Assembly: GCA_007258455.2 (NCBI GenBank)
Contig: VDFB02000003.1
Span: forward strand, 45,573,889 to 45,637,888
Origin: Sequoia sempervirens
Lineage: Eukaryota; Streptophyta; Pinopsida; Cupressales; Cupressaceae
Direction of reading: 5' to 3'
DNA: 64,000 nt
The notes beneath the pieces were generated by a model. It had not been told where the DNA came from, made no database searches, and saw nothing but the letters and a program-made list of their open reading frames with translations. Below, piece by piece: positions 1-10,592 of the stretch. Positions within the stretch are counted from its first letter, which is position 1. Each line of letters begins with the position of its first letter. A program made the position numbers and the translations under genes.

Positions 1-1
1 A

Positions 2-1147
2 AATATAAATATTGGAAAAACCTATACATTATCTAGTGGTGCAGTAAAGGCTGCTAATAAGCTTTACAACAAGTTAAATAGTGGGCTAGAAATTTCCTTG
101 GAAATTGAGTCAAAGGTGACTCTTTGTGAAGATGACCATTCTATTCCAAAATACCATTTCTCATTTACACCTGTCAGCGAACTTGCAAAGAAGAGTAGCA
201 ATTCAATCATTGATGTTATTGGAGTTGTCACTTGTGTCAGTCCAAGCTCCACAATTAGGAGAAAAGATGGGATAGAGGTCCTAAGGCACACAGTATCCTT
301 GTTGGACATGTCTGAGGAAACTATAGATATCACTCTATGGGGCACAATAGTAGAGAAGGAAGGTGGCCGTCTTCAACAAAAGTATCACCTACAAGAAACA
401 ACTATTCTTGCTATTAAAAATGGACGAGTCTATGAGTACAACGGTAGGGTGTTGAGCACATCAAGCAATACAAATTTATTTATAGACCTTAACATAGAAG
501 AAACAGAACAACTACAAACTTGGTTCAAACAAAGTGGGGTTAATATTTTATCACCTTCAACAAAGTTTAGCGATACACCTGTGCCTGGCACAAGAACAAC
601 AATTAGGGATGTTTGAGAAAAAATTCTTCATAGTGTTCATCATCTCCAATGTACAGTAAATGCAACATTGTCGTTCATCAAATCTAAATCATTTTGCTAT
701 CCGACATGCCCTAATGAAATGGGGGGAAAACAGTGCAAGAAAAGATTGGTGCAGACTAAAGATGAAAAGTGGTTTTGCTTAAAGTGTCACATAGAATGTG
801 CCTTTTGTAATTATAGGTACGTACTACAAATAAGATTACAGGACCACACAGATATTCTATGGGTAGTTGCATTCAATGAAGGAGGAACAAAACTCATGGA
901 AATGTCTATGGAAAAGCTATACTCTCTACAGTTTGAGGATGCCATAGAAAGGGATAATCAACATGTAATTAGAGACGTGTTGAACAAAAAATACTTGTTC
1001 ACTTTGACATGTAGAAATGAATACAATGATGAAGAACGTTTGAAGGAAACTATCACACAGGTTGAGAAAGTTGACTTCAGTGCTGAGAGAAACATCTTAC
1101 TTTCCAAGATCAAAGAAATGTGCAGTCACAAGAATGACCAACCATAG
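2..1147 (+). pseudogene. RPA70-like single-strand DNA-binding protein of the Helitron, 5' end missing
   Basis: The reading frame is open from the window edge and is broken by one in-frame TGA at 614-616, after which the same frame continues to the stop at 1145-1147. The first half reads as an OB-fold of the RPA70 DBD-B type (DVIGVVTCVSPSS, then LLDMSEETIDITLWG). After the stop comes the C-terminal RPA domain (DBD-C) with its zinc-binding cysteines: CYPTCP, a further Cys in GGKQCKK, then WFCLKCHIEC, followed by an OB-fold strand pattern. Plant Helitrons are known to carry such RPA1-like genes, thought to coat single-stranded DNA during rolling-circle transposition. DBD-A should lie upstream of the window. 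The gene is about 740 bp before the Rep/helicase gene and in the same orientation. The TGA fits a CGA (Arg) to TGA transition. Confidence 0.85.
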
Positions 1148-1890
1148 GATCAATAGATTATATTATAAGAAAGTAGTATAGTTGATGGTTTTGTTCAGTA
1201 AAAAAAATGTATGAAAATCTCTAAACACATGTATCATGCCTACCTACAAATAGAAATATGTAAGTTGCTAAGTCTACATTTTCCAACCCATGTCATGTAT
1301 ATGACTCTTATAAAATTATAGTTGATGGTTTTGTCCAAACGACAAAATGTATTCAAATGTCCAACCACATGTGCGATGTGATATCTTAGTAAAACAAATT
1401 TAACAATGTGTGTGTGTTTTCTTATGTCTATATACATGTGGAATCTACTTCTTCTAGCATTGCAAGACTCACTTATTTTGACATGATGTAGTCTCCAACT
1501 ATCTTAAAACTACACTGTAATAGATATTAGTTCTAAAAACTATGATTTGAATGTCATTATTTATTTTTTGTTTTTTGCTTTGACACATATATATGAATTT
1601 TAATTATTTTTCCCCAATGCTATTGGGTTGCTTAACTAAGAAATTGTATTCTTTTACGTTAATATACCTTCCTACAATTTAATTGAATTATGTGAAAATC
1701 ATTAAATTAGGATAATTTCCCATTATATATATGTATGTGTGTGTGCTTTTGTTTCGATGTATAAATATCCTTAATGTACTCGTTTCAAAACTGTAAGCTT
1801 TACATATGTTGTGTTGATGCCACATATAATAGTTGAAGTGTGTTTATGCTTCTCTTATTACTAATTCATCCTTACATTCCCATAATACAG
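1148..1890. other. Non-coding spacer between the two Helitron genes
   Basis: AT-rich DNA with no convincing coding frame. It contains the phrase 'atagttgatggttttgt' twice, near 1178 and 1319. The last bases before the next ATG (ATACAG|ATGG) resemble a splice acceptor, so an intron or 5' leader may lie here. Confidence 0.5.
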
Positions 1891-4800
1891 ATGGCGGATC
1901 CTTGCCCTAAAACAAGCCAAGCTCGCTTGCAACAATGAGAGACTAGAAGACAACAAACCCAGAAAAGAAATCGAGATTACTATGCTCGGCATAAAGAAGC
2001 AATATCCGCTCACAGGTGGATAAAAAAGTCGCACCCCAGCCAAATCGACCCCCACCAAATAGAAGCACAAAGGCTACAAAATTCTAAGAGAATTCGTGCT
2101 TACTATGCTCATCATAGAGAGGAGATAACTGCAGAGAAATGCATTAAACATTTAGAGAAACCAACATGGCAAGCTGAACATATGCAAACACAACAAGGCA
2201 TGGAAGATCGAACATCATTTAGCAAAACTACTAGCTTCATAAAAACAATGAAAAGATTTTGAAAAAAGATAGATGCACTTTCCAATAGGAAAACATGCAT
2301 AATAAGCAAGGAAAACTACCTAGGGATGCTTCTTCATTCATCAAACACTGATGCTACTTGCAAAAGATGTTTCAATGAGAGAGGAATGCATCGATTCTCC
2401 TCACTCAACAACATGGACCTAGGAGAACAACTTGTTGTGTTGAAAAGACTGACCCAAGTGGAGGAAATGCTCATTGCTAGAGTGAACCCAATACTTCAAG
2501 TAACCCATACTCCTGGAGGGCAATATAAATATAGCGGTCACACAATTAGCTTCCCACAAGATATCACAAGCATTGCAAAAGTCCTCCCTCGAAGGATAGA
2601 AGACTTGGATGTGCTCATAGTTCGAAGACTACACACAGAAGGACATTTCTATGATTGTTATGTAAGTAGAAGTCATATCAGAGATGCATTGCAATACAAA
2701 GTGAAATATGACCCATACTATAATGATTTTGTCATAAGTGTTGATAGCTTGGCTCAAATTCTGAAAGTTAGCACAGATATTTCAAGCATGTTGCACACCA
2801 TTGAAACTAGCGAATGTACAAGGCTGCCAAATAATGGGAACACCATTGATGAAGATGACATTGAGGAGAGCATAGTACACACAACATCGTTTATGGCTAA
2901 GTTGCCAAATAGACGTCGTGAGTTAGAAATTATTAAGCAAGCATTAGAGCTTGAGTACAACACAAATAACACTATAGATTAGCCTGAGATGAACTCATCA
3001 CCAATAAATGAATACAATACTGAAGGCTTGCTTGATATGGCATTTCCAATGCTCTTCCCCAATGGGGTTGCATTACAAATGCAACCATGGATTAGGGAAG
3101 TGCAAATGCATGAGTATGCACTACACTTGGTGAGGTTCCATGACCAGAGGTTTGGAAGACATCTAAGGTTTCTCTATTTTATGTTCAATCTTATGTTGCG
3201 GCATCGTAGCCAAGGGCTTGCAGCAATCTTCATTAAAAAAAATGCAGAGGAAAACATTCCAACAACTATTGAAAACCTTTGTACACACTTAAAAAGCCTC
3301 CTTGACACACAATTAGCTAAAGAACTCATGCATTTTGGATCTTCAATTCGAGGCACAAGACCATATTGGACAAAGTGTCATTATGAGCTAACAAATATGA
3401 TAAACCAAATAGGGTCTCCCACTCTATTTTTCACATTGAGTGCAGCAGACACAAAGTGGCCAGACCTACAACGATTGCTTTCAAATGACACAATAGTGGA
3501 AATGCAAACAAATAAACAATGCTTGGACAATGTAATCAATAACCCCCACACCACATCATTATATATACACCACCGATTCACAATATTCCATGAAGAGTTC
3601 ATTCAAAAACTTCTTGGTGCAAAAGATTATTGGTATAGATATGAATGGCAGCATCGAGGAACTGCACATGTGCATGGATTCCTTTGGCTCGAAAATGCAC
3701 CGAACATGGATAAACTTGATTGGGAGAATAACACAGAAGTCGACCAAGCAAGGAAATTCTTCGAAAAGTATGTAAGTGCTTGGAACCCTCATCCTACTTC
3801 ACATAGAAACAACACAATCTACCATCCCCAGCACGATGACCCATGCTTGCTAAATACAACTCAAATATTGGTTATAGATCCCTTTGATGACTATGAGGAG
3901 CTAATCAATCATGTCTAGAGGCACACAAAATGAAAACAGGGAGCATGCTTACGCAAAAAGGGGAAACAACTATAGTGTCGATACAAGTCTCCATGGAAAG
4001 AACAAATTGTATCTACCTTATCATGTGACGATAATGGGAAGAAAGAATATGCACCTGCGAGGAATGATGATAGTCTAAACATACACAATCCAGAAATGCT
4101 TTTGATATGGAGAGCCAACATAGATTGCCAACCAGTTATCTCACGAGCACTTGTACTAAAATACATTACCAAGTATGCATCTAAAGTAGAGAGAGCATCT
4201 GAGTCTTGTACTGATATGTTAACAAGAATATTTGAATGCCAGAGAATAGATGACCTGGTTATCATAGCATTCTGAAAATTCATGACAGAGCTTGTTGCAG
4301 AGCGTGATATAGGAGCATAGGAAACATGTCATATGCTTCAAAAATTTCCACTTGTTGTTTGTAATCAACCATTCACATCTTTGAATGTTGGCCGAAAAGT
4401 GTTCCAACGAATAACAATACAAATAGATGAAATGCACCTCCATACGAGCTACCTACATGCTTACATTAATCGGCCTCAAGAAATGGAAACAATAACGCTA
4501 CTCGAATTTGCAAGATCTTTCTCCTATTGTGCAAGGTGCAAAGGATGCAAATGGAAAGGGAGAGAGGTAAAAGTGATTGTTAATGTTTTCCCAAAGTTCT
4601 ATACCATCCCAAAGGAGGACTCTGACAACTTTGAAACTTTTTGCTAGAGTGAGCTACTACTATAAAAACATTTTCGTAGCATAGAAAGTGAGATAGGTCT
4701 TACTAAGGATACACTAATTGCAAATTGGAAGCAAATGTATGCAACCAAATATGATGTATGGCATGTCCATCGCACAATTGAAATGGAAGCAACCACTGAA

Positions 4801-6419
4801 GAAAAAGATGAGAGTGATACAGAGATGGCCAGGAGGGACACAACAAAACTTAACGAATGGGAATTGTTTTCACAAATGGGCCCCTCAAACAATGTCAGCC
4901 TAAATGAACTTGATATGCTTAGTAGGCGTGAGTTTGATAACAACAATAGATGGGATCAGCTAGCAATACCCCAAGATCTTCATGAAATTTCCACCCAGTT
5001 CATACCCATGAAAAAGTCATGTAGCCAGGAAGAGACTATGGCAGGCAACTTGGATGTCCCTGACTATACACTATCATCACAACAAAAAATAGCACTCACA
5101 ATTATTGCTGACCATAGTGAATGCCCCTTAGAAAAACCATTACATATGATTGTTCAAGGAACAACAGGCACAGGAAAATCATATCTAATTGCCTGCATAA
5201 GAAAAGCACTCACAAGTAAGAGCCCACAAAAAAAAGGCAACTACTCACATTAGCTCCTACTGGGGTTGCTGCATTTAACATTCATGCATCAACTATACAT
5301 TCAACACTTCAGATCCGTATTAAAGACATGCACCCACTACAAGTACAGACATTAACAACATTTCAAGAAGATATGAAATATATAAGATACAATTTTATTG
5401 ATGAGATGAGCTTCATAGGTCCAAAGTTGCTACTAAAAATAGACACAAGACTACATGAGGCTTTCCCACATCGACAACATCTACACTTTGGTGGAGTGTC
5501 AATTATTTTGATCGGCGACCTCGCACAGCTACTCCCCGTGATGAAAAAACCTTTGTACACATCACACTCAACTGTAAAAACACTATGGATCGAATTTACA
5601 ACTGTGGTCACCTTGCAAATAGTATTTCGTCAACAAGGTGAGACTCCAGCACAACAAAAAATTTGTCGACTATTGCAAAACATACGAAATGCAGAAGCAA
5701 CAAAAGAAGATTGGCAACTTTTAATGACACACACAAACAAGCAGCTCACATCAAGAGAAAAAGAAGAGTTCAACAATTCAATGCACTTGTTTGCTACTAA
5801 TGATTTAGTTAGACTACACAACAGAAAATTGTTAAAATTATTGAACCATCCAATTGCAATAAGTGTTGCAACAAGCACTAGGTATGGAATAGATAATGCA
5901 GCTAATGATGAACAGCTTGAAAAGGAAGTTTTTCTTTGTAAATGGCAACACATTATGCTCATGTCCAGCATATGGACACAAGCAAGACTAGTGAATGGAG
6001 CTCTTGGTGAAGTTGTTGAGATCATTTACAGTCCTAGTTCCAAACCGCCAGATGTTCCCATGTATGTTGTAACAAGGTTTGACAACTATAGTGGGCCACC
6101 ATGGAACGTGCATGAACCGAAGAGTATATCGATAATACCTATTTCCCTGGGCAATAGAAGGCAAATACCACTCACGATGGCATGGGCTATTACCATACAC
6201 AAAGCTCAAGGCCTAACACTGCAAAAAGCAACAATTGATATTGGTAAAATAGATAGGCAGGGACTAACATTTACAGCCATATCTAGACTTAAATCGTTAA
6301 ACGACCTTCGCATTCAACCACCATTCTCTTTTGAAAGATACTCCAAAATGCAAACCAATCCATACACAATCATAAGGAAACGAGAGGAGGCTCGCTTACA
6401 ACAACTATGTCTCTCTTAA
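1891..6419 (+). pseudogene. Helitron Rep/Pif1-like helicase (RepHel), degraded
   Basis: One reading frame runs from the ATG at 1891 to about 5230, broken by stops at 1936, 2260, 2980, 3916, 3931, 3973, 4273, 4318, 4645 and 4663. It then shifts frame at the run of eight A at 5228-5235 and runs on to the stop at 6417-6419. Family features appear in order. The Helitron-like N domain lies around 2989-3900. The HUH motif is RGTAHVHGF (His codons 3667 and 3673). The two catalytic Tyr are in KYITKYASK (codons 4162 and 4174, Y-x3-Y). The helicase has Walker A GTTGTGKS (5158-5181), Walker B IDEMS near 5400, GDLAQLLPV near 5515, FRQ near 5625, AITIHKAQG near 6190 and AISRL near 6280. In life the protein nicks the element's ends and unwinds the strand. 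Several stops match Gln, Arg or Trp in the family (for example GA-stop-ETCH where Gln is usual; TGG to TAG before PE..SSPINEY). All key catalytic residues survive. Confidence 0.93.
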
Positions 6420-6754
6420 ATTAAGCTACGCAACTCTAATTCTTGTCTATTTGATATCTATCCCAAATTTCCATGGTGCATCAATTTCATTGTTACAAAT
6501 TTCTCTCTTCCAAAACTCTCCTTCGATTGCTTATAAATCATAACATAGTTCAAACTTCAAAGCTTCATATTGCTACTATAAGTTGATTGCACCAACACCT
6601 AATCTACCCACCTTACCACCCCATTGCTTTCATTGTACATGTCTTGAAGACAAATCACAATGATCATAAAAGATCGCTGCCAAAAAAGAAACATGCACTT
6701 TTTCTGCATGCTCATAATATAATACCAAAGTATATCGGCCTATCGGCGTAAGTA
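6420..6754. other. Non-coding 3' tail of the Helitron
   Basis: AT-rich sequence between the helicase stop and the terminal hairpin, with no coding signal. Just before the hairpin, two short 'tatcggc' repeats (6734-6747) give a small GC-richer patch. Confidence 0.6.
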
Positions 6755-6782
6755 TTGCACCTCATTGAGGTGCAAGTGCTAG
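6755..6782 (+). mobile_element. Helitron 3' terminus: hairpin plus CTAG
   Basis: The arms TTGCACCTCA and TGAGGTGCAA are perfect complements separated by one T (6755-6775). Three bases later comes CTAG (6779-6782), then T at 6783. Helitrons end in a short hairpin, a few bases and CTRR, and insert between A and T. All of these are met, so the element boundary is given to the base. Confidence 0.92.
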
Positions 6783-6783
6783 T

Positions 6784-7138
6784 AATTAATATACTCTAAA
6801 ACCTTCATCAAGACCTTATTTTCAATTGTAACCCACCATAATTAATAATAAAATATTACAAATAAAACTACTAATAAATATTTTTTGTGGTGTCATCATA
6901 TGAACACCAAATTTTCTTGTAAATTGACGAAAAAACCACCAAATTATAAAAATTAACGAAAACCATAAGAGAACCTAAAAAACTAAAACCCAAAAACCTT
7001 GAAAAAACAAAAAACAAGCAAAAGGAAGAGAAAAAACAAAAAATAAAAAGGACCAAATTTTTTTTATAAGAATAATTTTCATTTTAATAAACATACTCTA
7101 AAACATCCATGAAGACCTTATTTTCAATGTAGCCTACC
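6784..7138 (+). repeat. Pair of about 50-bp direct repeats flanking an A-rich stretch
   Basis: Sequence at 6784-6832 (ATACTCTAAAACCTTCATCA and on) recurs at 7084-7138 (ATACTCTAAAACATCCATGA and on) with most positions equal. Part of it (CCTTATTTTCAAGG) returns near 7171. Between the copies is A-rich DNA without a gene. The Helitron end abuts the first copy. Confidence 0.55.
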
Positions 7139-7408
7139 AAAATGGAACAGTGAGTCGAAACCTTATTTTCAAGGTAGTCTGCCAAAATGGAGAAGTAAAG
7201 CATGTCTAATTTTGGATTGCAACCTCTACCCATTTTCCCACATCGAACACGATTTGTGCAGAATCTTGTGGTAAGTCACTTTCCATGGTTTCAGTTAAAT
7301 TTACTTTTCAAATATGTATGCGGTCAAGCCATATGATCCATATGATCCATTCTTTTTAATAATTTTACTAGTTGCTTGTTGACTAACAATGATTATCTTC
7401 TTTTTTAG

Positions 7409-7480
7409 GCTAATTATGGAAAAGCAGATCCATCTTGTGTTGCAGAAGTTAAGGATTTATATAGAGAAATTGGAATTGAG
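7409..7480 (+). pseudogene. FPS: Isolated exon like the C-terminal part of farnesyl diphosphate synthase
   Basis: After a pyrimidine-rich tract and AG (7401-7408), 24 codons read ANYGKADPSCVAEVKDLYRE followed by IGIE. This matches the conserved segment of plant farnesyl diphosphate synthases around NYGK-DP--VA-VK-LY-EL, near the C-terminus. The enzyme makes the C15 isoprenoid precursor from IPP and DMAPP. A GT follows immediately (GAG|GTCTAT), a weak donor. No other exon of the enzyme was recognised nearby, and the catalytic DDxxD regions are absent. This is a captured or relic fragment that kept its intron borders, so it was copied through DNA, not from mRNA. The identification rests on remembered family sequence. 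Confidence 0.55.
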
Positions 7481-7855
7481 GTCTATTTATTCTTTTCTTT
7501 TCTGTTATGAGATGCTAAAAGTGATCTTTTCTTTTTGAAGTTTCCACTATCAAATTGCATAGTTCACAGGAGAAATTACTTTTATCTATAAAAATGATAT
7601 TAAGGGACATGTAGATTGAGTTGTCTATACAAATTTTAGAATTTGAACTCTTAAAATTATCTTCCACTTTCTGAGGAGGCATGCAAATCACTTTTGAATT
7701 TGAGTGTAAAAAAAAGAGTAGCACGTAAAGAAAAAGGATGAATAATAATAAAGTGAAAAGTGGCTCTTCTTATATCAACCATGTAGAGTACAATGAAAGG
7801 AGTGTAGGGATGGTAGGGGTTTAAAATTTACAATGCAGTGGAACAGTAGTTTAGT
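7481..7855. other. Unassigned DNA between the FPS-like exon and COG1 copy A
   Basis: AT-rich, with no supported gene or repeat. Confidence 0.4.
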
Positions 7856-9778
7856 TGTATAGTAGATGCCATCCTAATTTGTTTGAGAACTCTTACTGAA
7901 TTCCCAAAAATAGGAGTTCCCAAATGACACCAACAACAAGAGTTGATTCATAGGCCCTATGAAAATCTCTAGCTTTTTGGCTCCCTTTTGATACTTTTCT
8001 ACATATTTACAGATTACATCTCCATGATTAATATGGACTGGAAGGGTTGAAAGGGCACATGTTAGTATTTTCCATTTATTGGGAAATAAAGAGTTTGAAG
8101 TGACTAAAAGAATCAAATGTAGCTCTTTACTCTAGATGCTTTATTCTCATTCGGTTATTAATATATCCAGATATAATCCATGATGACTTAAATCGGAACT
8201 AGAAGAAATCTCATGAAAACTACAAGAAGAGATAAGTGAAATTAGATGAGTCATGAAAATGAAACCAACTCCGTAAGCAATAGCAAACAAAATATGCAAT
8301 ACAAATGAGAATATAGGCCTTAAAAGGAGTTGTCATGGATAAAGAATCATCCTCCCTTAGATCTCTTTTGAGAATTCCTAAAATCTCTTCAGTTATCCAC
8401 AATATCCACATGCTATGAGCTCTGATACAAAGATTGTGCATAGTTCTTCTCAGTTTATTCAATTTGGTACTATTATTTTTATCCTATGATTCAGGCTTCA
8501 AACCAACCTCTCTCATTAGTATTTGTCTTCCAAAACTATCTAGAAGAGGGTAATCAAAATTAGTACTGGAGTATCTGAAAGTTGAAGATCCTTTCTCTCA
8601 AACTGAAGCTTTGTTCTCGACAAACTAGAGCTGAGACAAGCCAAGAACTAGTGCAAGGGAAGTTGAATGAAAACTGAGAGCAACTAAAATCTTTCCTAAG
8701 AAAAGTTCCCTTTCCACTATAACTATCAGTTCTAGTGTCTCCTTATTCATTTTTTCTGGCATGTCCTCATTTTTCATTTCTTGATAGAGAGCTTTTGAAA
8801 GATGTGCAAGATGTTCTTCAATCTCAACAATCAATTTTGAGATAAAATGGAAGCATTGCTCTTGCAAATAAGGTGCTAAATCATTTATCCTTGAAGGGGA
8901 TTTATGTGCATGAAGAGAACTTAGGAGGTCTTCCAAAATATTCTTGGACCCCTCATCTATGGTATCTTTTATTTGACTAGCCTCGGTTCAAAAATAAGTG
9001 TTAAGGCCACCAAACTAGTCTTCAGCATTTGTCATCATAAATCTAAAACTCAACCCAAGAAAATCGACACTTTTTAGGCCCCCCCTCTTAACAAGCCAAC
9101 CCTCACTAGTAGTTAATTTGTGCAAATGGGTTTCAACATCTTTGTAACTTTCCAGAGACATAACTATGGCTTCAAGGGATTAACCAACCTTAACTCTCTC
9201 ACACAGATCTGAAAATCAATCAGCTATTATTTGTTTCATCTTACTAACAAACAAGCTTTCAAAAAGTTCATCCCACAAACTCTTTGAATGCTTCAAAACA
9301 ATCTCACACATGCATTGGCATGGAAACTCAACATTTGAACAAAAAACCATTTTTATCCACTCCAAGCTCCCTTCAAATGCATCCAGACTGTCCAATGTTT
9401 CTTTGATCAATGTCTCATTCTCTGCAAGTTCCTTGCCACTTTTCACAAGATCAAGCAAATACTTTCCCCCAAGCCTTTATGTTGAGAGAATATCATCAAC
9501 ACATGTCTTAAGCCACGCTAAGCAAGACTCTAATATAAATTCCCTCAAAAAAATCATCATGGTAGCTTGTAGCTTCTCTCTATGAGATTTCCACAACTTC
9601 ACTTCATTGTCTGGGTTTAGAATCCCACCAAACAACTATGATTCAAGTGGCACTACCAACACAGTCTTATAAAAAAGAGGAAAACCGTTTAGAACCTCCA
9701 AGAAGAGTTCCCCAACTTGACATAGTGTTACCTGTATGACTCTTACCACGTTACAGAAAATGGAACTAACTGCCCTTA
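7856..9778 (-). pseudogene. COG1: COG1-like pseudogene, copy A (conserved oligomeric Golgi complex subunit 1)
   Basis: Read on the minus strand from 9778 down, the translation follows plant COG1. Recognisable parts are LDSLDAFEGSLEWIKMVF, then LWDELFESLFVSKMKQIIAD, then EDLLSSLHAHKSPSRINDLA and PYLQEQC (near 8880-8940), then an IVERELF segment and LRRTMHNLCIRAHSMWILWI, EEILGILKRDLREDDSLS (8330-8462). COG1 is a subunit of the tethering complex that directs retrograde vesicles within the Golgi. Stops and small indels break the frame. The N-terminal half is missing. The upstream side is cut at the foldback element (9800-10021), where similarity to copy B also stops. The part left of about 8330 is shared with copy B but was not recognised as COG1; it may be intron or flank. 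Confidence 0.65.
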
Positions 9779-9799
9779 GCTTATCGATCTATTGTTCAG

Positions 9800-10021
9800 A
9801 CGTGTCTTCTAGTTCCAGCGATGCATCAATGGTTCTATTTTTTCATCAGCATGAGGATCTTCTATCAGTGGGATGGGGTCTCTTGTTCCCACAATGGTCT
9901 GATAGGGTGAAATCCCCATTAGACCATTGCGGGAACATGAGACCTCATCCTGCTAATACAAGATCCTCATGCCAATGAAAAAATAGAACTGTCAATGCAT
10001 CACTAGAACCAGAAGACACGT
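9800..10021. repeat. 222-bp foldback (inverted repeat) hairpin element
   Basis: ACGTGTCTTCTAGTTCCAG at 9800 is mirrored by the complement ending at 10021 (AGAAGACACGT). The two arms of about 107 bases can be aligned end to end without gaps, down to a tiny loop (TGAAAT) near 9910. Differences, about 18 by eye, are almost all C/T or A/G, so an RNA copy would pair well through G-U pairs. It lies exactly where COG1 copy A breaks off. It could be a MITE-like foldback or a small-RNA hairpin precursor. Confidence 0.8.
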
Positions 10022-10239
10022 TTGACTGATAGAACCCTTGGTGTGTGAAATCTTCTAGCCATTTTTGTTAGAACAAAGCAAATTGAGTTTAGGGGTTTTG
10101 TTTCAAATGATATGGAAAAAAAATATTTGGAACCAAATAGAGCTGAATGGGTGTTTCAAACTCAATCAAATATTGTTTAAAATAACCCAACATGAAGACA
10201 AGTGTAATTAGAATATTGGGATTTCTTTTCTGATCATCA
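10022..10239. other. Unassigned DNA beside the foldback
   Basis: AT-rich, with no supported gene. Confidence 0.4.
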
Positions 10240-10311
10240 TGATTTGGTTTTCAACATCTTTGTAACTTGCCAGAGATGTAACTATGGCTTCAAGGAATTT
10301 ATGAACCTTAA
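10240..10311 (-). pseudogene. COG1: Third, short COG1-like fragment
   Basis: About 70 bases starting CAACATCTTTGTAACTTGCC repeat the part of copies A (9133-9200) and B (11918-11980) that encodes the ASYKDVETHL region on the minus strand. Nothing of COG1 continues on either side before copy B. It shows that more than one duplication or rearrangement event touched this gene. Confidence 0.6.
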
Positions 10312-10592
10312 CTATAGCTGACATCCACCCTCGTGCTCTTGTTTCAATTCAGTTTCTTCCTAACCCTACAAATCACAGACTAATAAATGGTAAGCCTTAA
10401 AATATGGAACAAAAAAATAAAAGAGACAAAGAAAGCATACAACATTAAAATTGTGACTTGCAGTAGTAAAAGAAAAGAAGCAACTTAGGCAGTTTCATAT
10501 ACAATCAAAAAAGAGAATTTTATGAGGCTTCCTTAAGGAATCAAATTAAAAATTAAATAAAATCATGCTTCAAATTCCATTTAAATGTTCAT

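Larger units (their letters stand above)
1..6782 (+). mobile_element. Helitron, 3' portion including RPA-like and Rep/helicase genes
   Basis: The segment has the composition of an autonomous plant Helitron, a rolling-circle DNA transposon. It carries an RPA70-like gene, then a Rep (HUH endonuclease) plus Pif1-type helicase gene, both on the plus strand. It ends with a 10-bp-stem hairpin and CTAG followed by T at 6783, the standard Helitron 3' terminus. The 5' TC end lies before the window. All coding parts carry stops, so this copy cannot move by itself. The catalytic motifs are still readable, so decay is moderate. Confidence 0.9.

Noticed and set aside
9310..9585. Plus-strand ORFs of 91 codons at 9310-9585 and at 12086-12361
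   Set aside because: They are antisense shadows of the two COG1-like copies. Their mutual similarity follows from the duplication.
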